In this document: piece after piece, positions 52,122-61,818 of the stretch | Numbering within the stretch: the stretch's first letter is position 1 | Layout of the letters: every line of letters starts with the position of its first letter | Assembly (NCBI GenBank): GCA_958439195.1 | Contig: OY288160.1 | Span: forward strand, 461,420-525,419 | Length of the DNA: 64,000 nucleotides | Direction: 5' to 3' | DNA from: an uncultured Paracoccaceae bacterium | GTDB taxonomy: Bacteria > Pseudomonadota > Alphaproteobacteria > Rhodobacterales > Rhodobacteraceae | Notes under the pieces: model-generated | Told to the model about the DNA's origin: nothing | The model's database searches: none | What the model saw: only the letters and a program-made list of their open reading frames with translations | Made by a program: the position numbers and the translations under genes

Positions 52122-52592
52122 TCAGCGCGCAGCCCCAAGGTTCAAGACCCAATGCAGCGCGCCATCACGCCCCAGCGCAAGGCCGATGCCGGCGTCGCGG
52201 GCATTGCGGGAAAGGATGTTCTTGCGGTGGCCGGTCGATCCCATCCAGCCCTGCACCACGGAGGCGGGGCCGGGATAGCCAAGTGCGACGTTTTCCGCGA
52301 TGTTGCGAAAGTTGTAGCCTTCGCGGTGCACCCGGTCGGCAAGGGTGCTGCCATCGCTGCCCTGATGGCCCATTCGGTTGCGCGCGGCGCTGTCGCAGGC
52401 ATGGGCGGTGGCGGCGGACGTCAGCCGGCGGTCGGCGGCAAGGGGGGCCATGCTGCGCTGGCTGCGTTCTGCGTTGATGGCCGTGAGGGTGGCGATGGCC
52501 ATTGCCGCGGCCTCTTTCGGCTGTGCGCAGGCGGCGGCTTGCAGTGGTGCAAGCGTCAGCAGCAGGGTCAGGATCAGGGCGATACGGGGCAT
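52122..52592 (-). CDS. CAP-domain (SCP/PR1-like) secreted protein
   Basis: The product is 156 residues. A signal peptide (MPRIALILTLLLTLAPLQAA) precedes the CAP fold: INAERSQRSMAPLAADRRLT, AHACDSAARNRMGHQGSDG, IAENVALGYPGPASVVQGWM and GHRKNILSRNARDAGIGLA. The tetrad histidines and glutamate are present. Bacterial CAP proteins are extracytoplasmic; function is not established. Confidence 0.85.
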   Translation of the reverse strand: MPRIALILTLLLTLAPLQAAACAQPKEAAAMAIATLTAINAERSQRSMAPLAADRRLTSAATAHACDSAARNRMGHQGSDGSTLADRVHREGYNFRNIAENVALGYPGPASVVQGWMGSTGHRKNILSRNARDAGIGLALGRDGALHWVLNLGAAR

Positions 52593-52661
52593 GGGGGGGC
52601 CTTTGGGGTGATGGCTGATCCAGATTAGCGCGGGGCGTTCGGATTTGGCAGAGGGGAGCCG

Positions 52662-53315
52662 TTACGGCAGCAGGGCTTTGCCGAGCGGGTTAAGCACTGG
52701 GCCACCCGCGGCGCGGGCGTCATCGCTGTCATGGGTGATGAGCAATGTCGGGATGCCCGCCTGCGCGGCGCGGTCAAAGACGAAGCTGCGAAACTGGGCG
52801 CGCAGATCGGTGTCGAGCCGCGAGAAAGGTTCATCCAGAAGAAGCGCGCAAGGTTCGGCCAGAAGGGTGCGCAACAGCGCGACGCGGGCCTTTTGGCCAC
52901 CCGACAAGGTAGCCGGGTCACGGGGGGCAAATCCCGACAACCCCGCCGAGGTCAGCGCCTGATCGACCCGCGCCTGACGTGCAACGCGGCCCCGGATGTG
53001 GGGGGGCAGGCCGAAGGCGAGGTTGTGACCAACCGACAGATGCGGGAACAGGACGGCGTCCTGAAACATCAGCCCGATGTTGCGGGCGCGGGTGGGCAGG
53101 GCGGTTATATCCTTTCCGTTCATAAGGATACGGCCCGACATGCGAAAACCCGGTGCCAGCGTGCCTGTCAGTGCGGCCAGCGCGGTGGACTTGCCGGAAC
53201 CGGACGGACCCATGATCGTGACGATCTGGCCTGCGGGGATGGTGATGGTCAGGTCGACCAGCGTGCGGTCGCCCAACGTGATCTTAAGCCCTTGCATTTC
53301 CAGCGTGCCGGTCAT
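52662..53315 (-). CDS. ynjD: ABC transporter ATPase, YnjD family
   Basis: ATG 53315 overlaps the permease stop by four bases; product 217 residues. It has Walker A MGPSGSGKST, Q-loop LMFQDAVLFPHL, signature LSGGQKARVALLRTLLAEP, Walker B ALLLDEPFSRLD and switch ITHDSDDA. Together with an unusually long permease and a YnjB-like binding protein it forms a YnjBCD system. The substrate of this system is not known; thiamine and metal-complex transporters are distant relatives. Confidence 0.83.
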   Translation of the reverse strand: MTGTLEMQGLKITLGDRTLVDLTITIPAGQIVTIMGPSGSGKSTALAALTGTLAPGFRMSGRILMNGKDITALPTRARNIGLMFQDAVLFPHLSVGHNLAFGLPPHIRGRVARQARVDQALTSAGLSGFAPRDPATLSGGQKARVALLRTLLAEPCALLLDEPFSRLDTDLRAQFRSFVFDRAAQAGIPTLLITHDSDDARAAGGPVLNPLGKALLP

Positions 53316-54994
53316 GCCAGCCCCCGCATCGCGCGCCGGTTGCGCCACAGAAGGGCGGGCAGCGCCAGTGCCGCGCCAAAGGCCATCGCGGGCAAGGCCA
53401 GTTGCAGCATGGCATAGGCCCCGATCAGGCGGCGATTGCCACCCGAGGACAAGGCCACCGCTTCGGTCGTGAGTGTTTCGATGCGGCCCCCGCCGATCAG
53501 CAGGGTCGGCAAGTATTGGCCCACGGAAACCGACAGACCCACGGCGGCGGCCGTCAGCACGGGGGCCAGCAGCATGGGCAGGCGCAGGCGCCAGAAGATG
53601 CGCGTGGGCGAGGCGCCAAGGGTGGCGGCGCTGATGGCGATGCGATTGTCCCAGGCGCGAAACGGACCGGCCAGCGACAGAAAGACATAGGGCAGCACAA
53701 AGATCAGGTGGCTGGCGGCGACTGCGGCGGCGGTGCCTTCGATCCCGGTGGAAAAGGCAAGGACTTGTAGACCTGGCAGGAAGGCCACCTGCGGCACAAG
53801 AAGCGGCAGATACAATAGCGTCAGCGCGCGCGAGGTTGGGGTCAGGCGCAACTGCGCCTCGGCCTGGAGGCAGGCGAGGGTCAGGGCGAGGGCGGCGAGG
53901 GTTGCCAGCGTTGCGATGGCAAGGGTGGTGGTCAGCGTCGCGGTGAGCGAGGGCCAGGCAGTCATCCAGGTGCGGAGGGTCAGGCCCGTGGGCAGCGCGT
54001 TGGGGAATTGCCAAAGGCCCGCGAAGGACCACAGAGCAAGCCCGGCGAGGCCAAGGGTCAGGCTGCCTGCGGTGACGACTGTGGCGGTCAGGGCAAGGGT
54101 GGCGGCGGGGCGGTCAAGTCGCGTGCGGCGCTGGCCGTGGAAGGCGAGAGCAACAAGGGCGCGTCGGGCGGCCATTTCCATCAACCGCCAGCACCCAAGC
54201 GCGGCCAGGACCAGCGCAAGTTGCAGCAGTGCGGCGGCGGCGGCAGTGTCGCGCTGCATCAGGCTGGCTTCGGCCATCCACAGCACGATCTGGGTGGACA
54301 GGGTGGGCGGCAGGCTGGGGCCAAGGATCATCGCCATGTCGACGACGGTCATCCCGTAGGCAAGCACGGCATAGACTGGCAGGCGCAACTGGGCATAAAG
54401 CGCGGGCAAGGTGGTCAGGCAAAAGCCTGCGATGCGGCCATATCCAAGGGTGGCGGCGGCGGTAAGGCGGCGGTCCGCGTCAATCTGCGGCAGGGCGGCG
54501 AGGGCCATGAGAAGGAGGAACGGCAGTTCCTTGGCGATGAGGCCAAGGGTCAGGGACAGGCCGTAAGGATCGTTCAGGATCAACAGGTTGGGTGGCTGAT
54601 CCCACCCGGTGAGCCAAGGAGAGAGGGCGCGGGCGATCCAGCCGGAGGGCGCGATCAGAAAGGCAAGGCCCAAGGCCGCGGCGGCATGGGGGACGGACAG
54701 GAGCGGCGCGATCATCCGGCGGATGCGGGCAAAGGTCGGGGTGCCCGCGAAGGCCGCAAGGATCAGGATGGTGAGCAGCAGCGACAGCGCGGTTGCGGCA
54801 AGGCCGGTGCCAAGCGATAAGGCTGCGGCGCGCGGCAGGCCGGGCCATTGGGCAAGCGTGGCAAAGGCGGCGGCGCCGTCGCGTAAGGCGGGAAGCGCGG
54901 TTCCCGCCACCCCCGCCAACACGGGTGCCGCCATCAAGCCAAGCGTCAGAGGCGGGGCCAGCCGGAGCAGGCCCCGCGATCGCCGTTCCGTCAC
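53312..54994 (-). CDS. ynjC: ABC transporter permease, YnjC family (fused double permease)
   Basis: GTG 54994 overlaps the binding-protein stop; product 560 residues with about 12 transmembrane segments. Two BPD_transp_1 modules lie in tandem; the EAA loops are around AAATLGYGRIAGFCLTTLPA and AATLGASPTRIFWRLRLPML. A fused double permease is typical of YnjC. The alanine- and leucine-rich sequence gives long false frames on the other strand. Confidence 0.83.
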   Translation of the reverse strand: MTERRSRGLLRLAPPLTLGLMAAPVLAGVAGTALPALRDGAAAFATLAQWPGLPRAAALSLGTGLAATALSLLLTILILAAFAGTPTFARIRRMIAPLLSVPHAAAALGLAFLIAPSGWIARALSPWLTGWDQPPNLLILNDPYGLSLTLGLIAKELPFLLLMALAALPQIDADRRLTAAATLGYGRIAGFCLTTLPALYAQLRLPVYAVLAYGMTVVDMAMILGPSLPPTLSTQIVLWMAEASLMQRDTAAAAALLQLALVLAALGCWRLMEMAARRALVALAFHGQRRTRLDRPAATLALTATVVTAGSLTLGLAGLALWSFAGLWQFPNALPTGLTLRTWMTAWPSLTATLTTTLAIATLATLAALALTLACLQAEAQLRLTPTSRALTLLYLPLLVPQVAFLPGLQVLAFSTGIEGTAAAVAASHLIFVLPYVFLSLAGPFRAWDNRIAISAATLGASPTRIFWRLRLPMLLAPVLTAAAVGLSVSVGQYLPTLLIGGGRIETLTTEAVALSSGGNRRLIGAYAMLQLALPAMAFGAALALPALLWRNRRAMRGLA

Positions 54995-56202
54995 TGCGCA
55001 ACCCCGTAGCGGGACGCCCAATCCTGCGCGATACGGGTCATCCAGCTTGCATGCGGTTCCAGCAGGACGGGGCCAAGATCTGCGGGCGACAGGGTGGCAA
55101 TGCCCAGGTCCAGCGCATCGAACCTTGCCCGATCGGCGGCGGGCAAGGCGGGGATGTTCAGCACGGTCTGAAAGCCAAGGATGGCGGGGTCCTGGGCGCG
55201 TGCCTGAACCTCGGGGTCGAGAAGCAGGTTGCCGATGACCTTGGCGCCCGCCTGATGTGCGGCGTTGAAAGGAATGGCCACGAATGACGCGTTCCCTATG
55301 GTGCCGCCTTGCAAGACAAAGGTGCGGACCGTATCGGGCAGCGTTCCGGCGGCGATTTCGGCGCTGGCGCGCCCAGGGTTGAAGGCGAAGGCGATGTCCA
55401 CCTCGGCATCGGCAAGCAGCTGGCCCAGGGCTGGTTCGTTTTGTGGGAAAGCCTTGGCTTCGCGCCATAGGGTGGGGTGCAGCGCATCAAGAAAGGCCCA
55501 GAGCGGCGCGGTCTGCGCGTCATAGGCCGCCTCATCCACCGGGGATTGCAGCAGGGCGGGGTTTTCCATCACGCCATAAAGCACCTGTTTCAGGAAGGTG
55601 GTGCCAAGGTAATCGGGCGGCTGCGGATAGGTAAAGCGGCCGGGATTGGCGGCAGACCATTCGGCAAGCGCGGCAAGGGTTTGCGGCGGGTTCTGAAGGC
55701 GCGCGGTATCGTATTCGAACACCAGTTGCGCCATCGCCCAGGGCGATTCAAAGCCTTCGGTCGGCAGGGTGAAATCGGTCACGGTGGCGGGTTTGCCTGT
55801 GATGTCGACCAGCGGCCAATTCGGCAACGCCTCGGCAAAGGGGCCGTGCAGCAGACCCTGCGCCTTCATCGCGGCGAAATTTTCGCCGTTGATCCAGATA
55901 AGATCGACCGCGCCACCTGTGGTTTGCCCGGCCTGCTGTTCGGCCAGGACGCGGGCGACGGCATCGGCGGTAGAGGCGAGTTTGACATGTTCAAGGGTGA
56001 CTCCATACCGCTCCTGTGCCTTTTCGCCGACCCAGGTTATGAAATCGTTGATCTTGGGATCGCCGCCCCAGGCGTGCCAGTAAACGGTTTGGCCCCGTGC
56101 TTCGGTCAGGGTGTTATCCCATTCCGCGGCAAGGGCTTTTGTCGACCATCCGGCCAATGCGGGAAAGGCGGCAAGAAGGCGGAGGGCGTCGCGTCTGTGC
56201 AT
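54991..56202 (-). CDS. ynjB: ABC transporter substrate-binding protein, YnjB family
   Basis: ATG 56202 with AGGA upstream; product 403 residues. The start MHRRDALRLLAAFPALAGWS is a twin-Arg-like or plain signal peptide. Family features are VYWHAWGGDPKINDFITWVG, DLIWINGENFAAMKAQGLLH, GFESPWAMAQLVFEYD and FVAIPFNAAHQAGAKVIGNLLL. It is first in the ynjBCD operon, which is coupled by four-base overlaps. Confidence 0.85.
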   Translation of the reverse strand: MHRRDALRLLAAFPALAGWSTKALAAEWDNTLTEARGQTVYWHAWGGDPKINDFITWVGEKAQERYGVTLEHVKLASTADAVARVLAEQQAGQTTGGAVDLIWINGENFAAMKAQGLLHGPFAEALPNWPLVDITGKPATVTDFTLPTEGFESPWAMAQLVFEYDTARLQNPPQTLAALAEWSAANPGRFTYPQPPDYLGTTFLKQVLYGVMENPALLQSPVDEAAYDAQTAPLWAFLDALHPTLWREAKAFPQNEPALGQLLADAEVDIAFAFNPGRASAEIAAGTLPDTVRTFVLQGGTIGNASFVAIPFNAAHQAGAKVIGNLLLDPEVQARAQDPAILGFQTVLNIPALPAADRARFDALDLGIATLSPADLGPVLLEPHASWMTRIAQDWASRYGVAQ

Positions 56203-56309
56203 GGGAAATCCTGTGGCTGGTGCTTGTCGGCGGTCGTCTGACGGGGATAGCTAGGGCGGGGGATGGCTGGCAACAAAGATGTGCCAGTGCAAACGGAAAG
56301 GTGACCGCG

Positions 56310-56918
56310 ATGCTGGACGGAAAGATGCGGCGGTTGATTGATCCGCCGCTGAATCGTGTTGGGAAAAGACTTGCAGCGCAGGGGGTTACGGCGAATGGCG
56401 TGACGCTGGCGGGGCTTGCGTTGGGGCTGCTGGCGGCGGGGATTATTGCAATGGGTGGGCCGGGTTGGGCGGCGCTGTTGCCGCTGCTGGCGGGGCGGGT
56501 GGCGGATGGGCTGGACGGGGCGGTTGCGCGGGCCACGGTCAAGACGGATTTCGGTGGATACCTTGATATTGTTGCGGATTTTCTGTTCTACGCCGCCATT
56601 TCATTGGCCTTTGTGTTGCGCGATCCTGGGCAAAACGGGGTGGCGGGGGCGTTTCTGCTGGCGTCCTTTTATGTGAACGGGGCCAGTTTTCTGGGCTATG
56701 CGGTGCTGGCCGAAAAGCGGGGAATGCAGACGCGGTCGCGGGGAGAGAAGTCGCTGTATTTCACCGCTGGTCTGCTGGAAGGCACGGAAACGATTGGGTT
56801 TTTTGTTCTGCTGTGCCTTTGGCCCGCGGGCTTTGCGCCGATGGCATGGGTGTTCGGTGCCTTGTGCTTTGTAACGGCCGGGGCGCGGGTCGGGCTGGCG
56901 GCGCGGACCTTTGGGTGA
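56310..56918 (+). CDS. CDP-alcohol phosphatidyltransferase family protein
   Basis: ATG 56310 behind AAAGGTG gives 202 residues. The catalytic motif DGLDGAVAR, eight residues, then GYLDIVAD fits DG(x)2AR(x)8G(x)3D(x)3D. Five to six membrane helices surround it. Members transfer a phosphatidyl or similar group to an alcohol. The acceptor cannot be read from sequence and no lipid gene adjoins it. Confidence 0.8.
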   Translation: MLDGKMRRLIDPPLNRVGKRLAAQGVTANGVTLAGLALGLLAAGIIAMGGPGWAALLPLLAGRVADGLDGAVARATVKTDFGGYLDIVADFLFYAAISLAFVLRDPGQNGVAGAFLLASFYVNGASFLGYAVLAEKRGMQTRSRGEKSLYFTAGLLEGTETIGFFVLLCLWPAGFAPMAWVFGALCFVTAGARVGLAARTFG

Positions 56919-57036
56919 CGGTGCAGCAGAGGGTGCAGACGCGCAGTGCAGCAAAGTGTATGCACGGGGCGGGCGGGGTGTTCAGCGCGGGTTAAGGGTA
57001 ACGCCGCAGCTTTGGTGAAATGCGCCTGGCGGGTTT

Positions 57037-58227
57037 TCAACTGGCCATCACAGCCTCTCGAAACCGAAAGAAACCGTGGGTGGCATGTGGCCATGCTTCG
57101 GCGTCATGCATGCGCAGCAGGCGGGCAAGACGGATGCCACGGGCATCGAGAAGCGGGGCCAGCCGTTGCAAGGCGGCGGCGGTGGGACCGATCGGGGCGT
57201 AGGGTGTGGCAAGCTGCGCGAACCCTTGCGCGGCCAAGTGATCGGCAAGCGGTTCCAAACTGGCGTCGGTAAAGCGGGGCGCATCGGGTTGGGCCAGTCG
57301 GTGGGCGGTATCGTTCAGCGCCTGTTCCACGAAATCGGTGACCAACGGGTTGATGGCAAGGGTGGACCGGCGGGGCGTTGTGACCAGAAACATCAGGGGC
57401 GTGTCCTTTGGCAGATCGGGAAAGCCGTCCCCTGCCAGATCCTCTTCGTGCAGCATGAGGGCCGTGGGAAGGCCGGGATACAGTGCATCGCTCTGCGGCA
57501 TCGCGCGCGGGGCAGGGTGGGGCGGCATCGGCAAAGGCGGGCAACTGCGTGCAAGGCCGGTGGGGTGAAAGCGGCCGTTGGTGTTTCTGGCGATGTTGTC
57601 CGCCGTCGCGGCATAGGTCTTGCCGGGCGTGTGCAGACCACCGACCCAGCGCCAGGACAGGGTGTTCGAGGCGGGATCGCCGTCTATCAGGTGGCGCAGG
57701 AAGAAATCCGCCCCCAATTCCCAGGGCAGGCGCAAGGTGAAGATCCAGATCGAGGCAAACCACATCCGCGCGTGGTTGTGCAAATAGCCCGTAGCGACCA
57801 GTTCTTGTGCCCAATGGTCAAAGCCGTCGATGCCGGTGGTCCCTTCGCAGGCGGCCTGCCATTGTTGCCGCAGCCCGGATTCGGTTTGCACGCGGTTCAA
57901 GGCGGCCGTCAGGCCCAAGCGGTAGGCCGACCAGATGCCGGGGCGGCGTTCCAGCCAGCCCTTCCAATAGGTTCGCCACCACACCTCGGCCAGGAATTTT
58001 TCGGCCCCTTGCGGATGGGCGCGCAGGGTGGCGTCGATCACCTCGGCCTCGGTCAGCAGGCGGTGGCGCAGATAGGGCGACAGGCCCGACACATGCGGAT
58101 GCCCCGGCAAGTCTTCATTACGGCGCGCGGCATAGGCAAGGCCCGCGCGGGGCAGGAAGGCGGCAAGCCGTGCGGTGGCCGCGGTTCGGGTGGCGGGCAG
58201 GGGAAGCGGAAGGAACGGACCGGTCAT
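57037..58227 (-). CDS. Photolyase/cryptochrome-like FAD protein with atypical domain order
   Basis: ATG 58227 gives 396 residues. After a short leader the protein enters at once the helical FAD domain of photolyases: [78 protein letters not shown] and [19 protein letters not shown]. The usual N-terminal antenna domain (about 130 residues) is absent. Instead about 140 residues follow ([20 protein letters not shown] ... [20 protein letters not shown] ... HGFFRF), which may be an alpha/beta domain. Function as a photolyase or light sensor is open. Confidence 0.75.
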   Translation of the reverse strand: MTGPFLPLPLPATRTAATARLAAFLPRAGLAYAARRNEDLPGHPHVSGLSPYLRHRLLTEAEVIDATLRAHPQGAEKFLAEVWWRTYWKGWLERRPGIWSAYRLGLTAALNRVQTESGLRQQWQAACEGTTGIDGFDHWAQELVATGYLHNHARMWFASIWIFTLRLPWELGADFFLRHLIDGDPASNTLSWRWVGGLHTPGKTYAATADNIARNTNGRFHPTGLARSCPPLPMPPHPAPRAMPQSDALYPGLPTALMLHEEDLAGDGFPDLPKDTPLMFLVTTPRRSTLAINPLVTDFVEQALNDTAHRLAQPDAPRFTDASLEPLADHLAAQGFAQLATPYAPIGPTAAALQRLAPLLDARGIRLARLLRMHDAEAWPHATHGFFRFREAVMAS

Positions 58228-58327
58228 GCTGCGCAAGCTAGGGGCGCGGGCCAAACGGGCAAGGAACAGATCACGATGGCGATCACGATGGCCGGCAGGG
58301 TGCGGCCCAAGGTCATCGCTACTTTGC

Positions 58328-58353
58328 CATTTCATCTTGGCAAAAATACCCAT
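58328..58353. repeat. Second copy of the intergenic repeat
   Basis: Matches 52002-52027 at 25 of 26 positions. With flanking bases it forms TTTGCCA...TGGCAAA around an 8-base loop. It lies in the divergent region upstream of clpP. Confidence 0.6.
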
Positions 58354-58494
58354 GCGACGGCCACCAAGCAGGCCGACGGCAAAGGGGAGAGCTGGCAATC
58401 GTCGGGGCTGCCCTTGCAGCCCCCCGCCCACGCAACTAAGACTCTGGCAAGACATAGCCGTTATGACCCTTGTGAGAAGAAGAGGCAGCCCGCG

Positions 58495-59127
58495 ATGCGC
58501 GATCCCGTCGATCACTACATGAACACCCTTGTCCCGATGGTTGTTGAACAGACCAGCCGGGGCGAACGTGCCTATGACATTTTCTCGCGCATGTTGAAGG
58601 AGCGGATCATCTTTCTGTCCGGCCCGGTGCATGACGGCATGTCATCGCTGATCTGTGCGCAGCTTTTGTTCCTTGAGGCGGAGAATCCGTCCAAGGAAAT
58701 CAGCATGTATATCAACAGCCCCGGCGGCGTTGTGACCAGCGGGCTGTCGATCTATGACACGATGCAATACATCAAGCCCAAGGTTTCTACGCTGGTGATC
58801 GGGCAGGCGGCATCGATGGGGTCGCTGTTGCTGACGGCGGGGGAAAAGGGGATGCGGTTCTCGCTGCCCAATTCCCGCGTGATGGTTCACCAGCCAAGCG
58901 GTGGCTATCAGGGCCAGGCCACGGATATCATGATCCACGCGCGTGAGACCGAAAAGCTGAAGCGGCGCCTGAACGAGATTTACGTCAAGCATACCGGCAA
59001 TGACTATGACACGGTCGAAGCGGCGCTGGAGCGGGACAATTTCATGTCGGCCGAAGATGCGAAGGCCTGGGGATTGATCGACGAGATTGTCACGGACCGT
59101 GGCAAGGCGGACGACACATCAAAGTGA
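58495..59127 (+). CDS. clpP: ATP-dependent Clp protease proteolytic subunit
   Basis: The product is 210 residues from ATG 58495. The catalytic serine is in [15 protein letters not shown] and the histidine in [17 protein letters not shown]; the N-terminal loop [20 protein letters not shown] is typical. ClpP forms a tetradecameric peptidase fed by ClpX, encoded next. A terminator lies between them, so clpX may also have its own promoter. Confidence 0.96.
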   Translation: MRDPVDHYMNTLVPMVVEQTSRGERAYDIFSRMLKERIIFLSGPVHDGMSSLICAQLLFLEAENPSKEISMYINSPGGVVTSGLSIYDTMQYIKPKVSTLVIGQAASMGSLLLTAGEKGMRFSLPNSRVMVHQPSGGYQGQATDIMIHARETEKLKRRLNEIYVKHTGNDYDTVEAALERDNFMSAEDAKAWGLIDEIVTDRGKADDTSK

Positions 59128-59133
59128 GAGTGC

Positions 59134-59167
59134 GCCCCCGCCGATGCGGTTTTGGCGGGGGCTTTTT
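59134..59167 (+). terminator. Rho-independent terminator after clpP
   Basis: GCCCCCGCC and GGCGGGGGC pair over nine bases and are followed by TTTTT. The hairpin begins seven bases after the clpP stop. Confidence 0.85.
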
Positions 59168-59249
59168 GGCATTGTGGGGGCGCGGGCCTTGGCCTAGACT
59201 TCCACGCTGAGACCGGCCGCAGGGCCGGGTTGTGGCAGAGGACGACCGA

Positions 59250-60518
59250 ATGGCGAACAACTCCGGCAGCGACAGCAAGAATACGCTTTACTGCTCGTTC
59301 TGTGGCAAGAGCCAGCATGAGGTGCGCAAGCTGATTGCAGGGCCGACCGTGTTCATCTGCGACGAATGCGTCGAGCTGTGCATGGATATCATCCGGGAAG
59401 AGACGAAGACGACCGGGCTGAAATCCAGCGAAGGGGTGCCGACACCGCGCGAGATATGCAAGGTGCTGGATGATTATGTGATCGGCCAGATCCATGCCAA
59501 GCGCGTGCTGTCAGTGGCGGTGCATAACCACTATAAACGGCTGAACAATTCGTCGAAAACGGATATCGAGCTGTCGAAGTCGAATATCCTGCTGATCGGG
59601 CCGACGGGCTGTGGCAAGACGCTGCTGGCGCAGACGCTGGCGCGTATTCTGGATGTGCCGTTCACAATGGCGGATGCGACGACGCTGACGGAAGCGGGTT
59701 ACGTTGGCGAGGATGTGGAGAACATCATCCTAAAACTGTTGCAGGCCAGTGAATACAACGTGGAACGGGCGCAGCGCGGGATCGTCTATATCGACGAGGT
59801 CGACAAGATCACCCGCAAGTCGGACAATCCGTCGATCACCCGCGACGTTTCGGGCGAAGGCGTGCAGCAGGCGCTCTTGAAGATCATGGAAGGCACCGTG
59901 GCATCGGTGCCGCCGCAGGGTGGGCGCAAGCATCCGCAGCAGGAATTCCTGCAGGTGGATACGACGAACATCCTGTTCATCTGTGGCGGGGCTTTTGCGG
60001 GGCTGGAAAAGATCATCGCGCAGCGGAACAAGGGATCGGGCATCGGCTTTGGTGCCGATGTGAAAGACCCGGATGCGCGTGGCGTGGGCGAGTTGTTCAA
60101 GGAGCTGGAGCCGGAGGATCTGTTGAAGTTCGGGTTGATCCCGGAATTCGTGGGCCGTCTGCCGGTGATTGCCACGCTGAACGATCTGGACGAGGGGGCG
60201 CTGGTCACCATCCTGACCGAACCGAAGAACGCGCTGGTGAAACAGTATCAGCGCCTGTTCGAGATTGAAGGCACGAAGCTGACCTTTACCCCGGATGCGC
60301 TGTCGGCGATTGCCAAGCGCGCGATCAAGCGCAAGACGGGTGCGCGCGGTCTGCGGTCGATCATGGAAGACATCCTGCTGGATACCATGTTCGAATTGCC
60401 GGGCATGGACAGTGTCGAAGAGGTGGTGGTGAACGAAGAGGCGGTCAATTCGCCCGAGGCGAAGCCGATGCTGGTTTACACCGAAACGAAAAAGAAAGAG
60501 CCGGCGACGGCGGGCTGA
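59250..60518 (+). CDS. clpX: ATP-dependent Clp protease ATP-binding subunit
   Basis: The start ATG 59250 ([20 protein letters not shown]) is preferred to GTG 59232 because it matches the family N-terminus; product 422 residues. The zinc domain uses CSFC...CDEC, then Walker [18 protein letters not shown] (Walker B), the pore segment [10 protein letters not shown] and sensor region [13 protein letters not shown]. ClpX unfolds substrates for ClpP. Confidence 0.96.
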   Translation: MANNSGSDSKNTLYCSFCGKSQHEVRKLIAGPTVFICDECVELCMDIIREETKTTGLKSSEGVPTPREICKVLDDYVIGQIHAKRVLSVAVHNHYKRLNNSSKTDIELSKSNILLIGPTGCGKTLLAQTLARILDVPFTMADATTLTEAGYVGEDVENIILKLLQASEYNVERAQRGIVYIDEVDKITRKSDNPSITRDVSGEGVQQALLKIMEGTVASVPPQGGRKHPQQEFLQVDTTNILFICGGAFAGLEKIIAQRNKGSGIGFGADVKDPDARGVGELFKELEPEDLLKFGLIPEFVGRLPVIATLNDLDEGALVTILTEPKNALVKQYQRLFEIEGTKLTFTPDALSAIAKRAIKRKTGARGLRSIMEDILLDTMFELPGMDSVEEVVVNEEAVNSPEAKPMLVYTETKKKEPATAG

Positions 60519-60542
60519 GCCGGGTCGAGCGGAAAGAATTAG

Positions 60543-60568
60543 GGGCGGACCGGTGGGTTCGCCCTTTT
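60543..60568 (+). terminator. Rho-independent terminator after clpX
   Basis: GGGCGGACC pairs with GGTTCGCCC (one mismatch) around GGTG and is followed by TTTTC, 25 bases after the clpX stop. Confidence 0.7.
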
Positions 60569-60624
60569 CGTTTCTCAGGGGCGAAGGCATCCAAGGGATG
60601 GGGCCGTTGTTTCCGGCTTTGTTC

Positions 60625-61138
60625 ATGCGCGGCGTGGCCAAGCGGGGAAAGAGGGAGATGAAGGCCAGCCCGCCTGCGACTGTGGCATAGCTGAGCCAGG
60701 TCACCTGGGACGGGTCAAGTTCGTGCCGTTGCGCCATGAAGATCGGGATGGGCTTCGTGTTCACGAAGCCGGTCATCACGGACTTCGAGACATAGCATAC
60801 TACAAAGCCGAACCGGGCCAGACCCATGCCGATGTGCCGCAGGCCCGCAAGCAGCGTGGTGGCCAGCAGGGATTGCAGCCCGTGATCCTTGACCGCGCTT
60901 ACCGTCCGCACGGCGGTGGCGGTGGTAGCGGCCGGGATCATGCCGGGGTGTCCGCCCGCGATGGCGGTGATGACGGCGATGGAGCAGGCGGCGTTGAGGC
61001 CGACCTTTGGATCGACGCCTGCGATGATGGAATAGACGATTGTTTCGGCGATCAGGGCAAGGGCCACGGCCAAGCCAGAGAGCAGGCCGCCCGGATGTTG
61101 CCCAGCCATTGCTGGCGATAGATGGCGAAGGAACACAT
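60625..61138 (-). pseudogene. SulP-family anion transporter, truncated and frameshifted
   Basis: Read leftward from ATG 61138, MCSFAIYRQQWLGNIR matches the start of SulP proteins. A one-base loss near 61092 is needed to continue as GLLSGLAVALALIAETIVYS, IAGVDPKVGL, ITAIAGGHPGMIPAATTATA and YVSKSVMTGFVN. Homology stops after about 165 codons near LAFISLFPRL; the remaining transport domain and the STAS domain are gone. Decay is recent enough that the sequence is easily recognised. Confidence 0.75.
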
Positions 61139-61413
61139 GAAAAATCCGTCCTTGATCGAAGCGGCGCAAGGGCCGGGTCGATATGTGTCTTGTTCAGGTC
61201 TGACGGTTGTCCGGCGGATTGGCGGCCGGAAGAGCCACCCAGGATCCTTGTGCGCCGGGCGTGGCGTGTGGGAGGGCGGCAGGATTGCAAAGCCTTTGGT
61301 GGCCGGATCGGGGGATGTGCCGGGTGGTCACTTTCCCGCTGTTATCGCGGCTTGCCGCTGGACCTTTTTGCGGCCTTCGGCCATATCAGGGCAACGATTT
61401 CCCGGAGGGTGTT

Positions 61414-61788
61414 ATGGATTTCCTCAAGCGACTTGCGACATGGTGGCATGGTCAGACCCTTGGCACGCAGCTTTATACCTCGCGCAAGGGGGTGAAGGTG
61501 GGTGAGGATAATCAGGGCAATATCTATTACGAGACGCGGGATCGGAAGCGGCGCTGGGTGATTTTCAACGGCGAGGCCGAGGCAAGCCGGGTGAATGCCG
61601 ATTGGCATGGCTGGTTGCACCATACGTGGGATGAGCCGCCGACAAAAGCACCGCTGAAGCACCGCGCCTGGGAAAAGCCGCATCAGGAGAACCTGACGGG
61701 GACAGAGGCGGCCTATGCCCCGACCGGGTCGATCCGGCGGAGCGCGCCTGTGGCGCGGCAGGATTACGAGGCGTGGCAGCCCGAGTGA
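61414..61788 (+). CDS. NDUFA12-family protein (complex I accessory subunit)
   Basis: CGGAGGGTGTT precedes ATG 61414; product 124 residues. The motif [20 protein letters not shown] and [17 protein letters not shown] are characteristic of NDUFA12/B17.2, conserved in alphaproteobacterial respiratory complex I. The basic, proline-rich tail is normal. It is followed by mlaD after 30 bases, a common order in Rhodobacterales. Confidence 0.92.
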   Translation: MDFLKRLATWWHGQTLGTQLYTSRKGVKVGEDNQGNIYYETRDRKRRWVIFNGEAEASRVNADWHGWLHHTWDEPPTKAPLKHRAWEKPHQENLTGTEAAYAPTGSIRRSAPVARQDYEAWQPE

Positions 61789-61818
61789 TGGCCGCCGATC
61801 TGATGGACACCTGATCTG

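Noticed and set aside
53312-55468. A 718-residue fused frame covering the binding-protein 3' part and the permease
   Set aside because: The part above 54994 is the wrong frame of ynjB; the permease starts at GTG 54994 overlapping the ynjB stop.
57076-58494. Long plus-strand frame continuous with clpP
   Set aside because: It is antisense to the photolyase-like gene and rich in G/R; ClpP homology begins only at 58495.
59730-60530. Minus-strand frame through clpX joined to the SulP remnant
   Set aside because: This part is antisense to a fully recognised clpX; only the segment above about 60625 has SulP similarity.
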